From the NCBI RefSeq assembly GCF_901000735.1, contig NC_081546.1, positions 3,043,001 through 3,107,000 of the forward strand: a DNA stretch of 64,000 bases. Direction: 5' to 3'. A program made the translations under genes and the position numbers. Shown here in pieces: positions 48,199-60,300 of the stretch. The notes beneath the pieces were generated by a model, which ran no database searches, was not told the DNA's origin, and saw only the letters and a list, made by a program, of their open reading frames with translations. This DNA is from Corylus avellana (taxonomy: Eukaryota; Streptophyta; Magnoliopsida; Fagales; Betulaceae). Numbering within the stretch: the stretch's first letter is position 1; the number at the start of each line of letters is the position of its first letter.

Positions 48199-51100
48199 CT
48201 ATGGACATGGAGGTGATCTGATAAGAGGTTCAGATGATCTAGAGAAGCTAGAACAGTGGACTGCTGCTTTTGGGTTTGCTGCTACCCCATTGCCAACAAA
48301 AATGGGCTTTTGAAAATCCTCATTTTCATGCCTTATCTCCTTGAGCATCACAGCCACATCTTTCATGGTTGGCCTTTCTTCTGGGCAAGCATTCACACAT
48401 AGGAGAGCCACCCCAAGCACTTGAAGCATCTCCTGGATCTGTGTTCCGCATCGCAAAACTAGTTGCTGGTCTAGAATTGAAGTGCAATCTCTTTTTCTTT
48501 CTCGAACTTCACTGTTAATCCATGTAGAAATGTTGTCACCTTCTGGTATCCTGCTATTAGTTGGTTCCATCCCAGTTAAGACCTCTAGGAGCACCACGCC
48601 ATAGCTGTACACATCACTCTTTTCTGTGATCTTCAAACTGTATCCATATTCTGCATTGTTATAGGAAGAAGTCATCACCAGAAGCATGGATTAAATTTAG
48701 AGACACTGAATATATATATATATATGATTACTAGAAATAGTCAATAAAAAAGAAGAAGAAGAAAAGAATATCATACTAGTATTAAATGTTTTCTGAAAGA
48801 GAAGTAATTTACACTCACCAGGAGCAATGTACCCATAAGAGCCAGCAACCGTGTTGGAAGCTGCTGAAGATTCTGAAGATTGAACAGGCTTGGCAAGGCC
48901 AAAATCTGCTAGAAACGCTTCAAATTGTGGACCTACCAAGATGTTGTTAGCCTTAATGTCACGATGAATTATTGGAGGAATGCAGTCATGGTGAAGATAG
49001 GCTAAACCATGAGCTGCTCCAAGAATGATCTTATACCTTGCATCCCAGTCCAAGAACAGCCTCTTCTCATGGAGCAATCCAGTCAAACTCCCATTACAGA
49101 TGTAATCAAACAAGAGCAATCTAGTTTTTCCATTGTTACAACAACCCAGAAGCCTCACTATATTTTTGTGCCTTATTGATCCAAGAGTCTGAACTTCTGC
49201 AGAAAACAAGTCTCTCTCTGGAAGCTCCCCATTCTTCACTGGCCATAGCTTTTTCACTGCGATGGTCTGCTTTCTTGGAGTCTCAACACGATAAACAATG
49301 CCTGAACAACCCTTTCCCACAATATTAGAATCTGAAAGCCTTGGGACAATATCATTTATGGAAAAGTTGAGCTTTTGAAATGGGGTGAAATCCCATTCCA
49401 AGTCTTGTTCTTCTTCATCAATATTCTTCCCAAATGCTGCTCCACGAACTCTGATAAATAAAAATAGTCCAAAAATCACTATCCCCGCAGTTACAGTTAT
49501 ACTCAGAAGAGCATAGATAATAAGGTTTCTGGTGGATTTCATGCCATGGAGATTTCCATTTATGCGGCACTCATTTCTATCGATGCAGAGTTGTTGATTA
49601 CCAGAAAACACTGTGGCGGGGAGGTCATGGAAGAATTTGGTATCGGGAAGCAGACCTGAAAAATTGTTGTACGAGACATCCAGAGATACTAGATTATCAA
49701 GATTACCTAGTACTCTCAGGCTTCCTGATAGCATGTTGTGGGAAAGATCCAAGTTTGCAAGCTTTGAGAGATTTGAGAAGCTCTCTGGAATGGGCCCTGT
49801 TAGAGAATTCCAACTTAAATTCAAGAGAATATCTAATCCTTGCAGCTGACCAATTTCATCTGGGATAGAACCAGTGATTTTGTTGCTGCTCATATCCAAC
49901 AACTGTAAATCCCTACAGAGGCCAAGTGATGTGGGGATTAAGCCAGTGATGCGGTTCCCACTGATTACAAGTTTGTTTAAGGAAGTGAGCTTTCCCAGAT
50001 TCTCAGGAATGATGCCAGCTATTCTATTCATAGAAAGGTCTAAAACATTAAGACCAACAAGGAATTCTAATGATGAAGGTATCATGCCTTGGAGTGCATT
50101 CCCATGCAAATCAACCATTTCTAGTTGAGTGCAGTCACCGATTTCAGCAGGAATTTCTCCTGTAAATTGATTGTCTGACAATTCAAGAAAGCTCAAACTA
50201 CTTAGGAGCCCAATTTCTGATGGAATTTGACCAATGAAGTTGTTTGATCCCAGCCGTAAACGGATCAAGCTAGTGCAGTTGCCAATATCACGTGGAATTT
50301 CACCTGAGATTCCATTTGATATTAACAACAGTTGGGTTAAGTTCTTGAGATTGAAGAGAGAATTTGGAATTGAACCGGTGAGCAGATTGTGTGAAAGATC
50401 CAATGCTTGAAGTTTCTTACAGTTGGCTAGCTCAGTTGGTATGCTTCCTTCGAGCTGATTCTGCCAGGCAAAGAACAGAGAAAGTTCCTTTAGTTGCCCG
50501 ATGGCTGGTGGAATCTCACCAGAAAATCTGTTGTTATCCAGTTCAAGCTGCTTCAGACTGGAAAAGTTGCCAACGAATGATGGTATTTCGCCAGAAATGT
50601 TATTATCCGACAAAAGAAGCTCCTCCAATGTGACTAAATTTGCAAGAGACACGGGAATCTCACCACTGAGAGAATTCAATGAGAAATCGATAACCATCAA
50701 ACTTGAACAGTTTCCAAGAGTTTCTGGAATGCTTCCTCTGAGACTGTTCCGCCATAATAACACCCTTTTGAGGTTCTTTGCCAAACACAATTCGCCAGGA
50801 ATCTCTCCAGAAAGCTGGTTTTCATATAGAAACAAGTTCTCTAAGGATGAGCAATTACCAATTTCTGGTGGGATGTGGCCTGTGAGATTGGCTGTGTATG
50901 CTGAAAGAGTCTTGAGATTCTTAAGTTCTCCCAATCTGCTCGGAATCTGACCCGAAATACCGGTATCCGCAAGACCAAGAAAAACTAGTCTTTTGCAGTT
51001 TGATATTAGCATTGGGATTTCGCCATGAATTTCTGGATTTCCGCCTGCACGAAATACTTCCAAGGCAAACAACTTGCTTATTTCTTCAGGAATCCTTCCG

Positions 51101-51636
51101 GAAATATGGTTGTCAAACAGTTCAAGCTGTTGAAGCTTTGAGCAGTTTCCAATTTCTGTCGGAATTTCACCATGTAAGGAATTTGAGTTCAGTGACAACA
51201 GCTGCAACTCAGATAATTTTCCTACTTCGGCTGGGATGTTCCCTGACAGAGCATTGTAACTGAGGTCTAAGGTGATCAGTGATGACAAGTTTCCAATTGA
51301 AGGTGGGATTTTTCCTGTGAGGTTTGCATTTGAAAGAACAAGGGCAGTAAGATGGTTGAACGAGAGTAGATGGGTGGGGAAGCCGGTGTGAAGATTTACA
51401 GAGGTTATTTTGATTTCTGAGACAAACCCATTACTTGAACATTTGATATAATCCCATTTGCATGGATTATTGTGGGTTGGATTCCATGAAGAGAAGAATG
51501 TAGCAGAGGGAGATGAATTGAAGGCTGAAAGCCATGAAAGCAGAGAGAGGCCTTCCTGGTTCAAGGCAGAGATGGCTGCAGGAAGCATAAAGATGTTGAG
51601 AAAGAGGAAAACAATAGTGATTGCATTGCTTGACAT
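48199..51636 (-). CDS. LRR receptor-like kinase, subfamily XI (RGI/RCH-like)
   Basis: Predicted 1089-aa receptor from two exons: 51636-48819 and 48650-48199 (GT-AG intron of 168 bp within the kinase domain, between IAPG/E and YGYS). Order of parts: signal peptide (~1-24), N-cap with PCKWDYIKC, more than 20 plant-type LRRs with repeating G-x-IP (~75-660), paired Cys cap, one transmembrane helix (~704-727), then a kinase. Kinase motifs: GKGCSGIVY (Gly loop), AVKKLW (catalytic Lys), IIHRDIKANN (RD type), ADFGLAKP and SYGYIAPEYGYS (activation segment), so it looks catalytically competent. Subfamily XI receptors at the plasma membrane bind small secreted peptides (RGF/GLV, CLE, PEP, IDA). The closest known group appears to be RGI1/RGI2 and the 'receptor-like protein kinase 2' genes, but the exact clade and ligand cannot be settled here. 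Single short intron and intact frame suggest a functional gene. Confidence 0.92.
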
Positions 51637-54010
51637 GATGAGGTTGGTACTCCTCCACTATTCTAACTCATCATCTGGTCTCAGCACAACCCAGTCTCTC
51701 AAAATCTATCTCTATGTTTTCTTTACGACAATGGGATATTATTGAAGTGCCTTTGGATTTATCCAAACTTTTGGAAGAAAGGGTAAAACATGTACTATTG
51801 AAAGGTGAAACCCTTTACATAAAACTTCATGAATGACGTCGTACCTCGGTTGTATTTATGTAATAGACAGCTAGGGACAGGATCGACAGATCAGTTTATG
51901 GTTTTTAATGCAAAGTTGGATAAAAAAGAACTTGGTCGTACGAATATTTTGGGTATGGAGGGAGCTAGCTTGCTGTTATTTATCGTAGGGTTGTCTTCTT
52001 TTGAAGTATTGCCAAGTTCAACTAGCACTATAATAACCTTTTTGCTTGTGAAATCTGACTGCGCTTAGCACTGGGAAATAACAGCATACATGTTTCTGCC
52101 ACAATTACATCATACATTAATATAAGTAGAATGTGTTGGAAAAAGGTAGATTTCTGCATTAAGATTGGTCCAGATATATGTTAATGAGATATTCTTTATC
52201 AGATATATATTAATGAGACTTCACCATACATATAGATTTTGGTACTAGATTTCCATCTGGTATTTAGCGGTTCTTCTGCCAGAAGTAAACAAAACATCCG
52301 CATATGGAAGATCAGATTGCTAACAGTATATACGAGTTTTCGGTTGATGTTTTTGGTTCTCATTTCCTTATTTATTCAGCAATTTCAATTAGTTGTTGTA
52401 CTGTTTATGTGTGGGATGGAGTCATGTTCAATGGAATTTTTTATATATTTTTTAGTTTACCAAAGGCTTTCAAATACAGACTATCCATCTTTTCTGTTAA
52501 TGGAAAGGCATATAGAGACAATGAAAAGGACAAAGCAGCACACAAAGATGCGGTAGACACCACAAACTTTTCTGAGATATAGTTGTGGTGAGGTCTCAAA
52601 ATCATCTTGCATTGATAAAGTTTTTTCTTATCATGAAAGTAAGCCAACCATCTTCCTAAGGGACAATAATATAGGTCCATGCTGCATCGAGAGAGAAAGC
52701 TCATCACCTTCCCATGCATGAACCTGCCAACAGAGCCAACTACAACCAAATTAAAATAACACAAATTTGGCTTATACGGTCTACTCTTCGTATAATGTAC
52801 GTGATCAACATCTCTTCCTCTCGGTTAATGCTGTACCTTCGATTCTTTTATAACTTACTGGTACGTGCATATCAACATGTGATCAGAGCCACGCAAGCCA
52901 TTAAAAAAATTTTAACATCCTCCAATCACATGTTAACACGTTGTAAAAAAGGGTTATAAGTCTAACGTTTTTCGTATTTAAATAAATTCAACGAGCATAT
53001 ATAAGTTGAAGGTAGATAAATTTAATGCGTGAAATGCGTGGTGCGTATATACAGCCGAGCTAAAAAAATATCTAGAGATGCCCTCGTCAAGAAGGCAATA
53101 AAAGGAATTTAAGAAACTTAAAAAACAAAGAGAAAACAAGGAAGAAAATGATTATTCATTAGCGTGGCATTTGCAAAGATGTTGAATGATTGAAGATGGA
53201 AACAAATTGGATATCAGCTAAGAAATCTTATGGGGCCATGGCTTGGATATGTAAGTCATGGATGGTGGGGGCAAGCGATTCCCCAACCACAACAAGTTGG
53301 GAGAGATGACTGATTTTGCAATTTTCTTATGAACCTTTTTGTGTTAAGATTGATACTTTCAATTTTCATCTTTTTCTTTTTACCAAAAAAATATATAGGG
53401 TTTTAACTTTTAAGCTTCAAAAATGTTGACAGTACAATGGTTCCACAAAATGTTCATTTGGGGCAGCTAAAAATAACATATTCCATGACACAAATACAAA
53501 GAGCTGAGTTTGATTGAACTCAAGGGAGAAGAAGCATATGTAACACTTTTAGACTAACTGGTGTGATAATGCCTTTTTTCTTTTCTTGACACAATGGAGG
53601 GAAAAATTCCCAATAGTGCCAAAAAAGGGAAAAGATTGATGGGTATTGGAGCTAAAGAAATATTTGGATGCATCGCATTTGCACAAGAGAAATTTGCATA
53701 ATATGAGCTCTTGCCAATGGCAGGTTTCTTACTTTCCAGGTTGGAAAAAAGTACAGTTGCATGCACTTGACAGGGTAGGTCACAATAATTGAGCATATAG
53801 AAAGAGAAGGTTGAAATCTGTGAAACAAATACAAATGGCCACCCAACAAGAGCCCTTTGCCAAGTTGCCATGGTGGGGTGCAAGAGCATTGCTTCAGCTA
53901 AGAGCCTAAGAAGGAAGAAGTTCAGGTGCCTCTGGAAGTGCTTATATTTTTTAGAACAGAACTTTCAATTCAATCTTTAAAATTGGAGAAATGCTAGCAT
54001 CAATAAGTTT
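51637..54010. other. Promoter and spacer upstream of the receptor kinase
   Basis: About 2.4 kb of AT-rich DNA. Reading frames up to ~110 codons overlap on both strands without family features. I see no gene here. Confidence 0.4.
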
Positions 54011-54113
54011 CTCATATTTTTTTACAAATTCAATAGATCAACTATTAGATTTGTGGGGTCTACTACTAACTTATGTGGAGTTCACAAATCTAATAGTTGA
54101 TTTGTAAAATGAG
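54011..54113. mobile_element. Small fold-back MITE
   Basis: Left arm contains CAACTATTAGATTTGTG and right arm CACAAATCTAATAGTTG, exact inverted copies, with CTCAT / ATGAG outside. About 103 bp. Confidence 0.75.
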
Positions 54114-54239
54114 ACATGCCAAATGAGAGCACCTACCATGCGGTCAGTGCACAAAATGGGTGTTTTGCAGCATCCGTTCATGTGGTGACACATCACCTAA
54201 TTTATTTTAATAAAATAAGATCAAAAAACCAGATAATAA

Positions 54240-54925
54240 CAAACAAACAACCAAACTACCTACCCTAGCGATAGCGAACCCACCAGCAAAGCCAGACCCA
54301 GTCGTGGGTCTGGCGTGACCCACGGCTAGGTCATAGCAGACCCAGCTGCTGGGTCACGGCAGACCCAACTGCTGGGTCAAGCATGACCCACGACTGGGTC
54401 TACCGTGACCCAATTGTGGATCACTTCTCCGACGACTTTGGGTCACCCTCTCTAGTGACTTTTCTGCCAAACCCAGCTTCAAAAATCGATTTTAATGCCT
54501 CAAAAATCAATTCTAATGCCACAAAATTCGTTTCTAATGCTTTAAAAATTGATTCTAATGTTATAAAACTCATTTCAAATGTCTCAAAACTTAATTTTGG
54601 ATTTAAAACTAAAACCTAGAGGGGAAGGTTAACATTTTTTGGGATTTTATCACCCTAAAACTGGAGATCACAGCACTGGAGCCATACTATCACTCACGGC
54701 GCCGGAGTCACGTCGTGGGTCTCACCAGAGCAAGGCCCACGCCATGAGACCCATCAGAAAAAACCAAAGAAAAAAGAGAGAAAAGTTACCTTTGCACGGT
54801 AGCCAGCATTTCAACAGACCCACGGTCGGCGAGACCCAACTGTGGGTCTCGGTGGCTGGCCAGATCGAGGGCGGCCGCAGACCCACAGTCTTCTTCTTTC
54901 TCTCTTTGATTTCAACTTTTCTTCT
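54240..54925. mobile_element. GACCCA/TGGGTC-rich, Mutator-like non-coding element
   Basis: Two GC-rich zones (54283-54425 and 54690-54895) are packed with alternating GACCCA and TGGGTC words able to form many hairpins, around an AT-rich 21-bp tandem repeat. This composition resembles the core of the element at 7420-7560. Ends were not resolved. Confidence 0.5.
54479..54600. repeat. 21-bp tandem repeat, about 5.8 degenerate copies
   Basis: Units start at 54479, 54500, 54521, 54542, 54563 and 54584 (partial), consensus close to TCAAAAATYRATTCTAATGC. The period is a multiple of three, and the plus-strand frame 54383-54619 reads as heptads such as SKINSNA and LKIDSNV. Confidence 0.85.
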
Positions 54926-57138
54926 TCTTTGAGTTGAAAATCAAGTGCATTAGACTGTAGGTTTTTTTTTGTGCATTTTTATTTTTTTGCTTTAAATGAT
55001 GTGTCATTCTTTTATTGGTTGTTGCAAAACAACACTTTTATGCAATGATTGCATTGAAGTTAAACTCGTGCCAAATATATATCGAGAAAATATTGACCCC
55101 TATGCCCTAACATTTTTCTTAAAATTGTCATGTATTTTTTTAGCAATGTTAGAGATAGATATTTCTAAATCTACTACACAATTGCCATATCTTTCTAAAT
55201 CTTTCAATCTGGTTAATGTATCTTACTAATAATCTACATTGGGGTTGCAATATCCCCCTTGTGCAATTCAAAATAATGAGAAAAATGCCCTACATAAGAT
55301 AAAAAAGAAAAAAAAGAAGAAAAAAGAAAAAAAAAGAAAAGGCATCACTTTAGTCTATTATGAATTTTATACATTTTTTTGTTTTCTCTGAATTTCCTGT
55401 CTATTTTTTTCATGATATTTTTGTCATTTTGAGGGTAGAAATGAAACATTGTAACCCCAGTGGTAGATTAATCAGTAAGGTACATTGACCAAATTGAAAC
55501 ATTAGGATAACATTGCAAATTGCATAGTAGATTGAGAAGGATAAATGTAGCTTTTTTAGCATAAGATTTTTCAAGGATTCCTAGTTTTATTTTATGTAAT
55601 AATTATAATTTGCCATTTTTGGTAAAAGCAGATTTTCTTTAGCTATTAAAGGCCCGATTGTGGGAATCATGCAACACTTTGAATTTAAAATAAGATTTTA
55701 GTATATGGTTTTTTCAAAGTTATTCTCTATTTCATTCGGTGGCTAGCTAGGCTTTGTTCTCAATCTTATCTTACTCCATACTTTTATGTCTTGCAACCTT
55801 TAATCCAGGGCTTTTATATATTATCCAATGCCATTAGAATAATCTTTGTTCTGTTGGGGAGAACATCTCTAAAACAGAAGGCATAAGAATCAGTCAATAG
55901 TGCGCGCGAAAAAAGCATTAAAAACCAATAAATCGAGACACTTTGCTGCATGTGTGCCTCGATCTCCTTCAAGCTTTTTATTTTTTATTTTTTATTTATA
56001 ACAATGTTTCTTCTCTATTCATTTCATAAAAATAGAGTATGTTGCTCTAACAAAACAATATTATAGATACAATGAGAAATTTCTTCCATCCAAATTTGAT
56101 CTATGCTTTGTTTAACTCTTTAAATGTCACAATTCCAATCAATTTTCAGATTTGTAGAATATTCCGGCGAATCACGTATAGAGTTATTTCTTCACTGCCT
56201 TTACCATCCATGACAATTCTTCTATATACTTGATAATTCTTCGGTCATCAATCAATGATTTGCTCCCAAAAAATAACCAAAGAAAAAACAAAAGACAGAC
56301 TGGAAATCTAAGATCATACTCAGATTTCGTGTAAACGTCAAACCCTTAGAAAACGACTAAAGGAAATCGAAACTCAATAAAACAGGAAAAAAAAAAAAAA
56401 AACTTCACCCCATAGATCGCCACTAAAAACAAATCTAGAAATAAGACAAACATAAACTACTGTAGAGGCTAAATATGAGCAGACTCACCATTTTATTATT
56501 CAGAAAAAAGAAAGAGTTGGAGTTCGTTTCTTCTCTCCTTGAATAGTTATGGCTGCTAGGGTTTTTTGAGAGATGATTAGGTTTTTTGAAAAATATTTTT
56601 TTGCCTCTCCTTCAAGTTGCTTTGAGTAGAATAACTTTCCTAGACCCAAGAAAGAAGGAAGTTTATCTTCCACCAAAACAAACAACAGTGCTTAAAAAGC
56701 AAAAGAAGAAAAAAAAATTGAAAGCAAATATATGGTTAAATAGGTGAAAAGAAAAGAAAAAAAAAATACAGAACCCGCAATTCTCAATGGAAGATCTAAT
56801 AACTATCGATCTCATTACTTACTGATTTTTTCAGCATATGATTAGAGTCACGTTAGTTACTAAAAAATATTTAATACCATCTAATCACATATATACTAGA
56901 ACTTATCAATTCAGCAAGTTATTAAAGAGTCATAAATGTAACATTTTTCATGTTAGAAAAGCAAATGTAGGTTCCTTGTGACAAGCAATTAACATCTATT
57001 CCTTGCTTAGCTTGGCTACCCATCTTGCGATGCTGCACATAGATGCTAAAGGCTAAAGCCCTTATGACAAGCGATTAATTCACATGAAAAACATACACAT
57101 TATCCTCTCTGTTTCTCACATCTTCTGACTACTCAACC
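54926..57138. other. Spacer with transposon remnants
   Basis: No gene recognised. A-rich tracts at 55299-55342 and 56386-56402. The ATTGAAACATTAGGATAACATTGCAAATT-like segment around 55494 is typical of non-autonomous TIR elements. The last ~100 bases are the probable 5' UTR of the next gene. Confidence 0.4.
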
Positions 57139-59396
57139 ATGGCCTCTTTGGGCCAATATTGTACAAGAAATTGCCTCATCAGCTCAAAGAACACCTTCAA
57201 CACATCTTCAATCTCCCAATCATGCAATGCAAGGCAATTCAGCAACATAGCAGCCACCCATCACAGCACTAGGCCCACGTTTTGCCAATTATCATTGCCT
57301 GGAGGAAAGAAGCAGCTGATGTGTGTCAGCTTCCCGAAAAGCAAAGAAGATCAATGGAGAGTACGGTGTGGTGATGATGGCTCTTGCGGGATTGCACCTT
57401 TTTCCCCCCACATTCCTTCTGCAGTGGACTTGATCAAACAATTTTACAGTGCCATCAATTCCAAGGACCCTCAAATTTTGGACGAGAAATTCGACCAACT
57501 TCTATCAGATGGTTGTGAATATCAGGATCTTTTCTTTTACATTCCCTTCCAAGGAAAACAGGTTCTTTTTTTTTTTTTTTTTTCCTATAGCATGATTCTT
57601 AATGCAATTGCTAGGCCAATCTTGGGACATTATGTAGCGTATTGGGTTCGAGTCGTGTCAAATAATGGATATAAGACTATATAAGTCAACTATAACTTGA
57701 CCCATTTAATTAAATAGGTTAAACTCCTAAATTCCAACCTTTTAATTTTGTGTTAAGTTTGTATCGAATTTACAAGTTATATCAAAAATTACTCGCCCTA
57801 GGTAAAATCATAATTCGACTTTTAAAATAACAATTTAACATTTAAAAAGCATATGTTGTTTTACGATGAAATTAAATCACACCCTTAAACTACAACATCG
57901 CAATATCAAATGCACTCTAAGAGTACCCATGTGGCATCTCCAGGGTATCAAAAAGTTTATGTGTGACGTCATGGAAGCGATGGGACAACATATTCAGATT
58001 GTCATCGATGACATGAAGGAAGGCGAGAACTACAGTGCAATTGTATTTTGGCATCTAGGTAACCTAATCCTCTTTCTCCTTCTATTGCAAGCTAACACAT
58101 CGGAAGAATTATATATGCATTTCATATATATTTTGTAAATTTAAGCAAAGCCCATTCCGAATGTTCGCGGGCCTTTAAAATCAGGCCCAGGCCAATACTT
58201 CATTATGGGCCTGGGCTAGGCAGCTGAATGGAGAATTTGCATCGACGTGAATCGTGATTGTTGTGAATATATACCTGCCTAATAACTGAATGACAACCGT
58301 AAAACTCTAACAGGATGGAACGACATCCTAATACCCTTCACCACTGGTTGCATGTTCTTCGAATGTGAAGAACTTAAGGGAAAGCTCCTAATCAGGTATA
58401 TAATCATGATGATCTCATGATTAGCTCTACTTCTTATTGCTTTTAACCCCTCAATGTCGTTTACGTAGGAAAATAACTGGCGTGGAAGAATTTCCTTTAA
58501 AACCCGGTGAATTATTACTGGTATGGATATCATATTTAATTTTTAATTGGGTTAAATACTCCAAAACCCCTGTGGTTTTACAACTTTATTTTTTCCCTCC
58601 TGGGGTTTCATTTTTATCACAGGAGGTCCCTGTGGTTTTGATAAGTGACCAAATTAGTCCATCCGTTAGTTGACCGTTAAACTGACATGTGGACCAATCA
58701 GACGTCGACACGTGGCACATATATTAATTTTTTTTAATTAAAAAAAAATGTTTTTTTTTTAATTAAAAAAAATATTAAAAAAAAAAAGAAAAATCGGAAG
58801 AANNNNNNNNNNNNNNNNNNNNTTAAAAAAAAAAACATTTTTTTTAATTAAAAAAAAAATATTAAAAAAAATTAATATATGTGCCACGTGTCGACGTCTG
58901 ATTGGTCCACGTGTCAGTCCGTACAGTCAACTAATGGTCAACTAACGGATGGACTAATTTGATCACTTATCAAAACCACAGGGACCTCCTGTAATAAAAA
59001 TGAAACCCCAAGAAGGAAAAAATAAAGTTGTGAAACCCCATGAACTAATTTAGTATTTAACCCTTTTTAATTTTTAGTTTTTAGTTTTTTTTTTAATCCC
59101 TTAAATTTGTGTTAGAATTTACGTGGTTTTATGTCATTTATTGCATGAATATGTAGAAACTGTTAAAGGCTGTCAGCGACATGTGTGACCGCTACCCAAC
59201 GATAGCAGAAGGTACGTATAACGTGTCATTATTAGCTGAGTAATTGATTCTGTTAAGGCTAATTGTTGTAATTAATTGGTAATTAGCGCTTTTCCATTTT
59301 GGAGCTTTTGTAGGGTTGCTAAAGCTAAAGCCCCATGGCTCACAAGAAGGAGGACTAGAATCGCTTCTAGAAATGTTTGGCCTGAAAAAAGACTGA
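57139..59396 (+). CDS. Plastid-type NTF2-like (SnoaL-like) family protein
   Basis: Predicted 269-aa protein from six exons: 57139-57561, 57944-58058, 58314-58395, 58469-58520, 59157-59211 and 59314-59396; all GT-AG and in phase. Residues 1-~70 are rich in Ser, Thr, Asn and basic residues, consistent with a chloroplast transit peptide. The rest is an NTF2-like alpha+beta domain: SAVDLIKQFYSAINSKD, DQLLSDGCEYQDLFFY, PFQGKQGIKKFMCDVMEAMG, IQIVIDDMKEGENYSAIVFWHL, PFTTGCMFFECEE and RKITGVEEFPLKPGELLL. The C-terminal tail has KAVSDMCDRYP, then KPHGSQEGGLESLLEMFG. It matches unnamed Arabidopsis nuclear transport factor 2 family proteins such as At1g71480 or At5g41470 (from memory); no enzymatic role is known. 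Intron 4 (58521-59156) is almost filled by a MITE. Where EW usually follows WHL, this protein has GW, because the junction codon is G|GA. Confidence 0.87.
58549..59063. mobile_element. Mutator-like MITE in intron 4, with 9-bp target duplication
   Basis: The 515-bp element has terminal inverted repeats of nearly 190 bp: GGGTTAAATACT at the left and AGTATTTAACCC at the right, continuing through CACGTGT/ACACGTG-type words to poly-A/T near the centre. Direct 9-bp flanks TTTTTAATT at 58540-58548 and 59064-59072 are identical, as expected for Mutator-superfamily insertions. Confidence 0.88.
58803..58822. other. Assembly gap (20 N) at a palindrome centre
   Basis: Short N run exactly at the middle of the long inverted repeat, where reads and assemblers usually fail. 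Confidence 1.
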
Positions 59397-59724
59397 TAAT
59401 GAGTTTTCTATTAACTGTTATTGAAGTAATTAAGAAGGTGGTTCAATTTGTTTTACACAAGCTGTTCTGGATCTAATTAATGTTCTTCAACCATGGAGGG
59501 TGGACGTTGAGGCCACTTTATTTGGATTGAATCTTAGGTGTCGTGTGATATTTCTTCTAGACGATCGATCAAAGATATTTTTTCGATATATTCGTCAAAC
59601 TATATATATTATAAAAATGCAAAATTTCAAAATATCATTTTTTATTATTAGTGAGTTTAGGTTGATCTAGAACTTCGTCAACCATTATGAATAGTCAAAT
59701 ATTGTGCTAAGAGTCACCAAAGTA
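59397..59724. other. 3' flank of the NTF2-like gene
   Basis: AT-rich; no gene seen before the retroelement relics. Confidence 0.4.
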
Positions 59725-59835
59725 AGTTGATGCTTGTTTTGTACGTTACATTCGTAGAGACATTAACAAAGCAGCTCACAGGTTGGTGAAGGCAACTCTT
59801 CATCAATCCTTCGATCAGGTATGGTTGGAAGACAA
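59725..59835 (+). pseudogene. RNase H-domain fragment of a LINE-type element
   Basis: A short frame reads CFVRYIRRDINKAAHRLVKA then HQSFDQVWLED, matching the C-terminal end of the plant LINE RNase H-like domain (VRR..N..AHRLA). The same domain end is seen on the other strand at 31690-31935. Confidence 0.65.
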
Positions 59836-60139
59836 TTTTGTTTTCATTTAAAGTATTATATTTACGGAGCAAGATTTTCCTTAAAGTTTTGAGGATTGAA
59901 GATATGCCACTTGACCTTTAGGCCCACTAGAGATATTTCAAACCCAATTTTTTTTTTTTTTTTTTAATTTTTTAATGAACAACGATTTCATTTCACACAA
60001 AACTTCTCCGACAAGACAAACCAAGCTGGAAGACAATTGCATCACTTTGTTTGTTTGGTTATGAGTAAGAGTAGTAACAAGTCCCCCACCGGGTCCATAT
60101 GGCTTTTTAGTTGGATTCTTTAAGGCAGCATGACCTATG

Positions 60140-60300
60140 GTTGCTTTGGATGAAGTCCACTATTTTGGCTTTGGTGCCCAAGAAGGATAATAATATAATC
60201 CCTCTCTTCTATGGGGGATTTTCGGCCTATAGCATGCTGCAATGTGTTATATATATATATATACAAGTGTATGACAAAAATCCTAGCTAATATAGGATGG
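60140..60300 (+). pseudogene. LINE reverse-transcriptase fragment
   Basis: One frame reads TILALVPKKDN and, after a frameshift, another reads GDFRPIACCNVLY, then a TA-repeat insertion, then KCMTKILAN. This is the N-terminal reverse-transcriptase signature of plant L1-type LINEs. A TA run at 60249-60262 expanded inside the motif. It lies after the RNase H relic, the reverse of the order in an intact LINE, so the two come from different or rearranged insertions. Confidence 0.75.

Noticed and set aside
49613..51263. Several plus-strand frames of 78-149 codons
   Set aside because: Antisense shadows of the receptor kinase LRR region.
52680..52745. Segment with GAGAGAGAAAGC and CTGCCAACAGAGCC considered as a microRNA precursor
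   Set aside because: No complementary arm within ~200 bp and no match to a mature plant microRNA I know.
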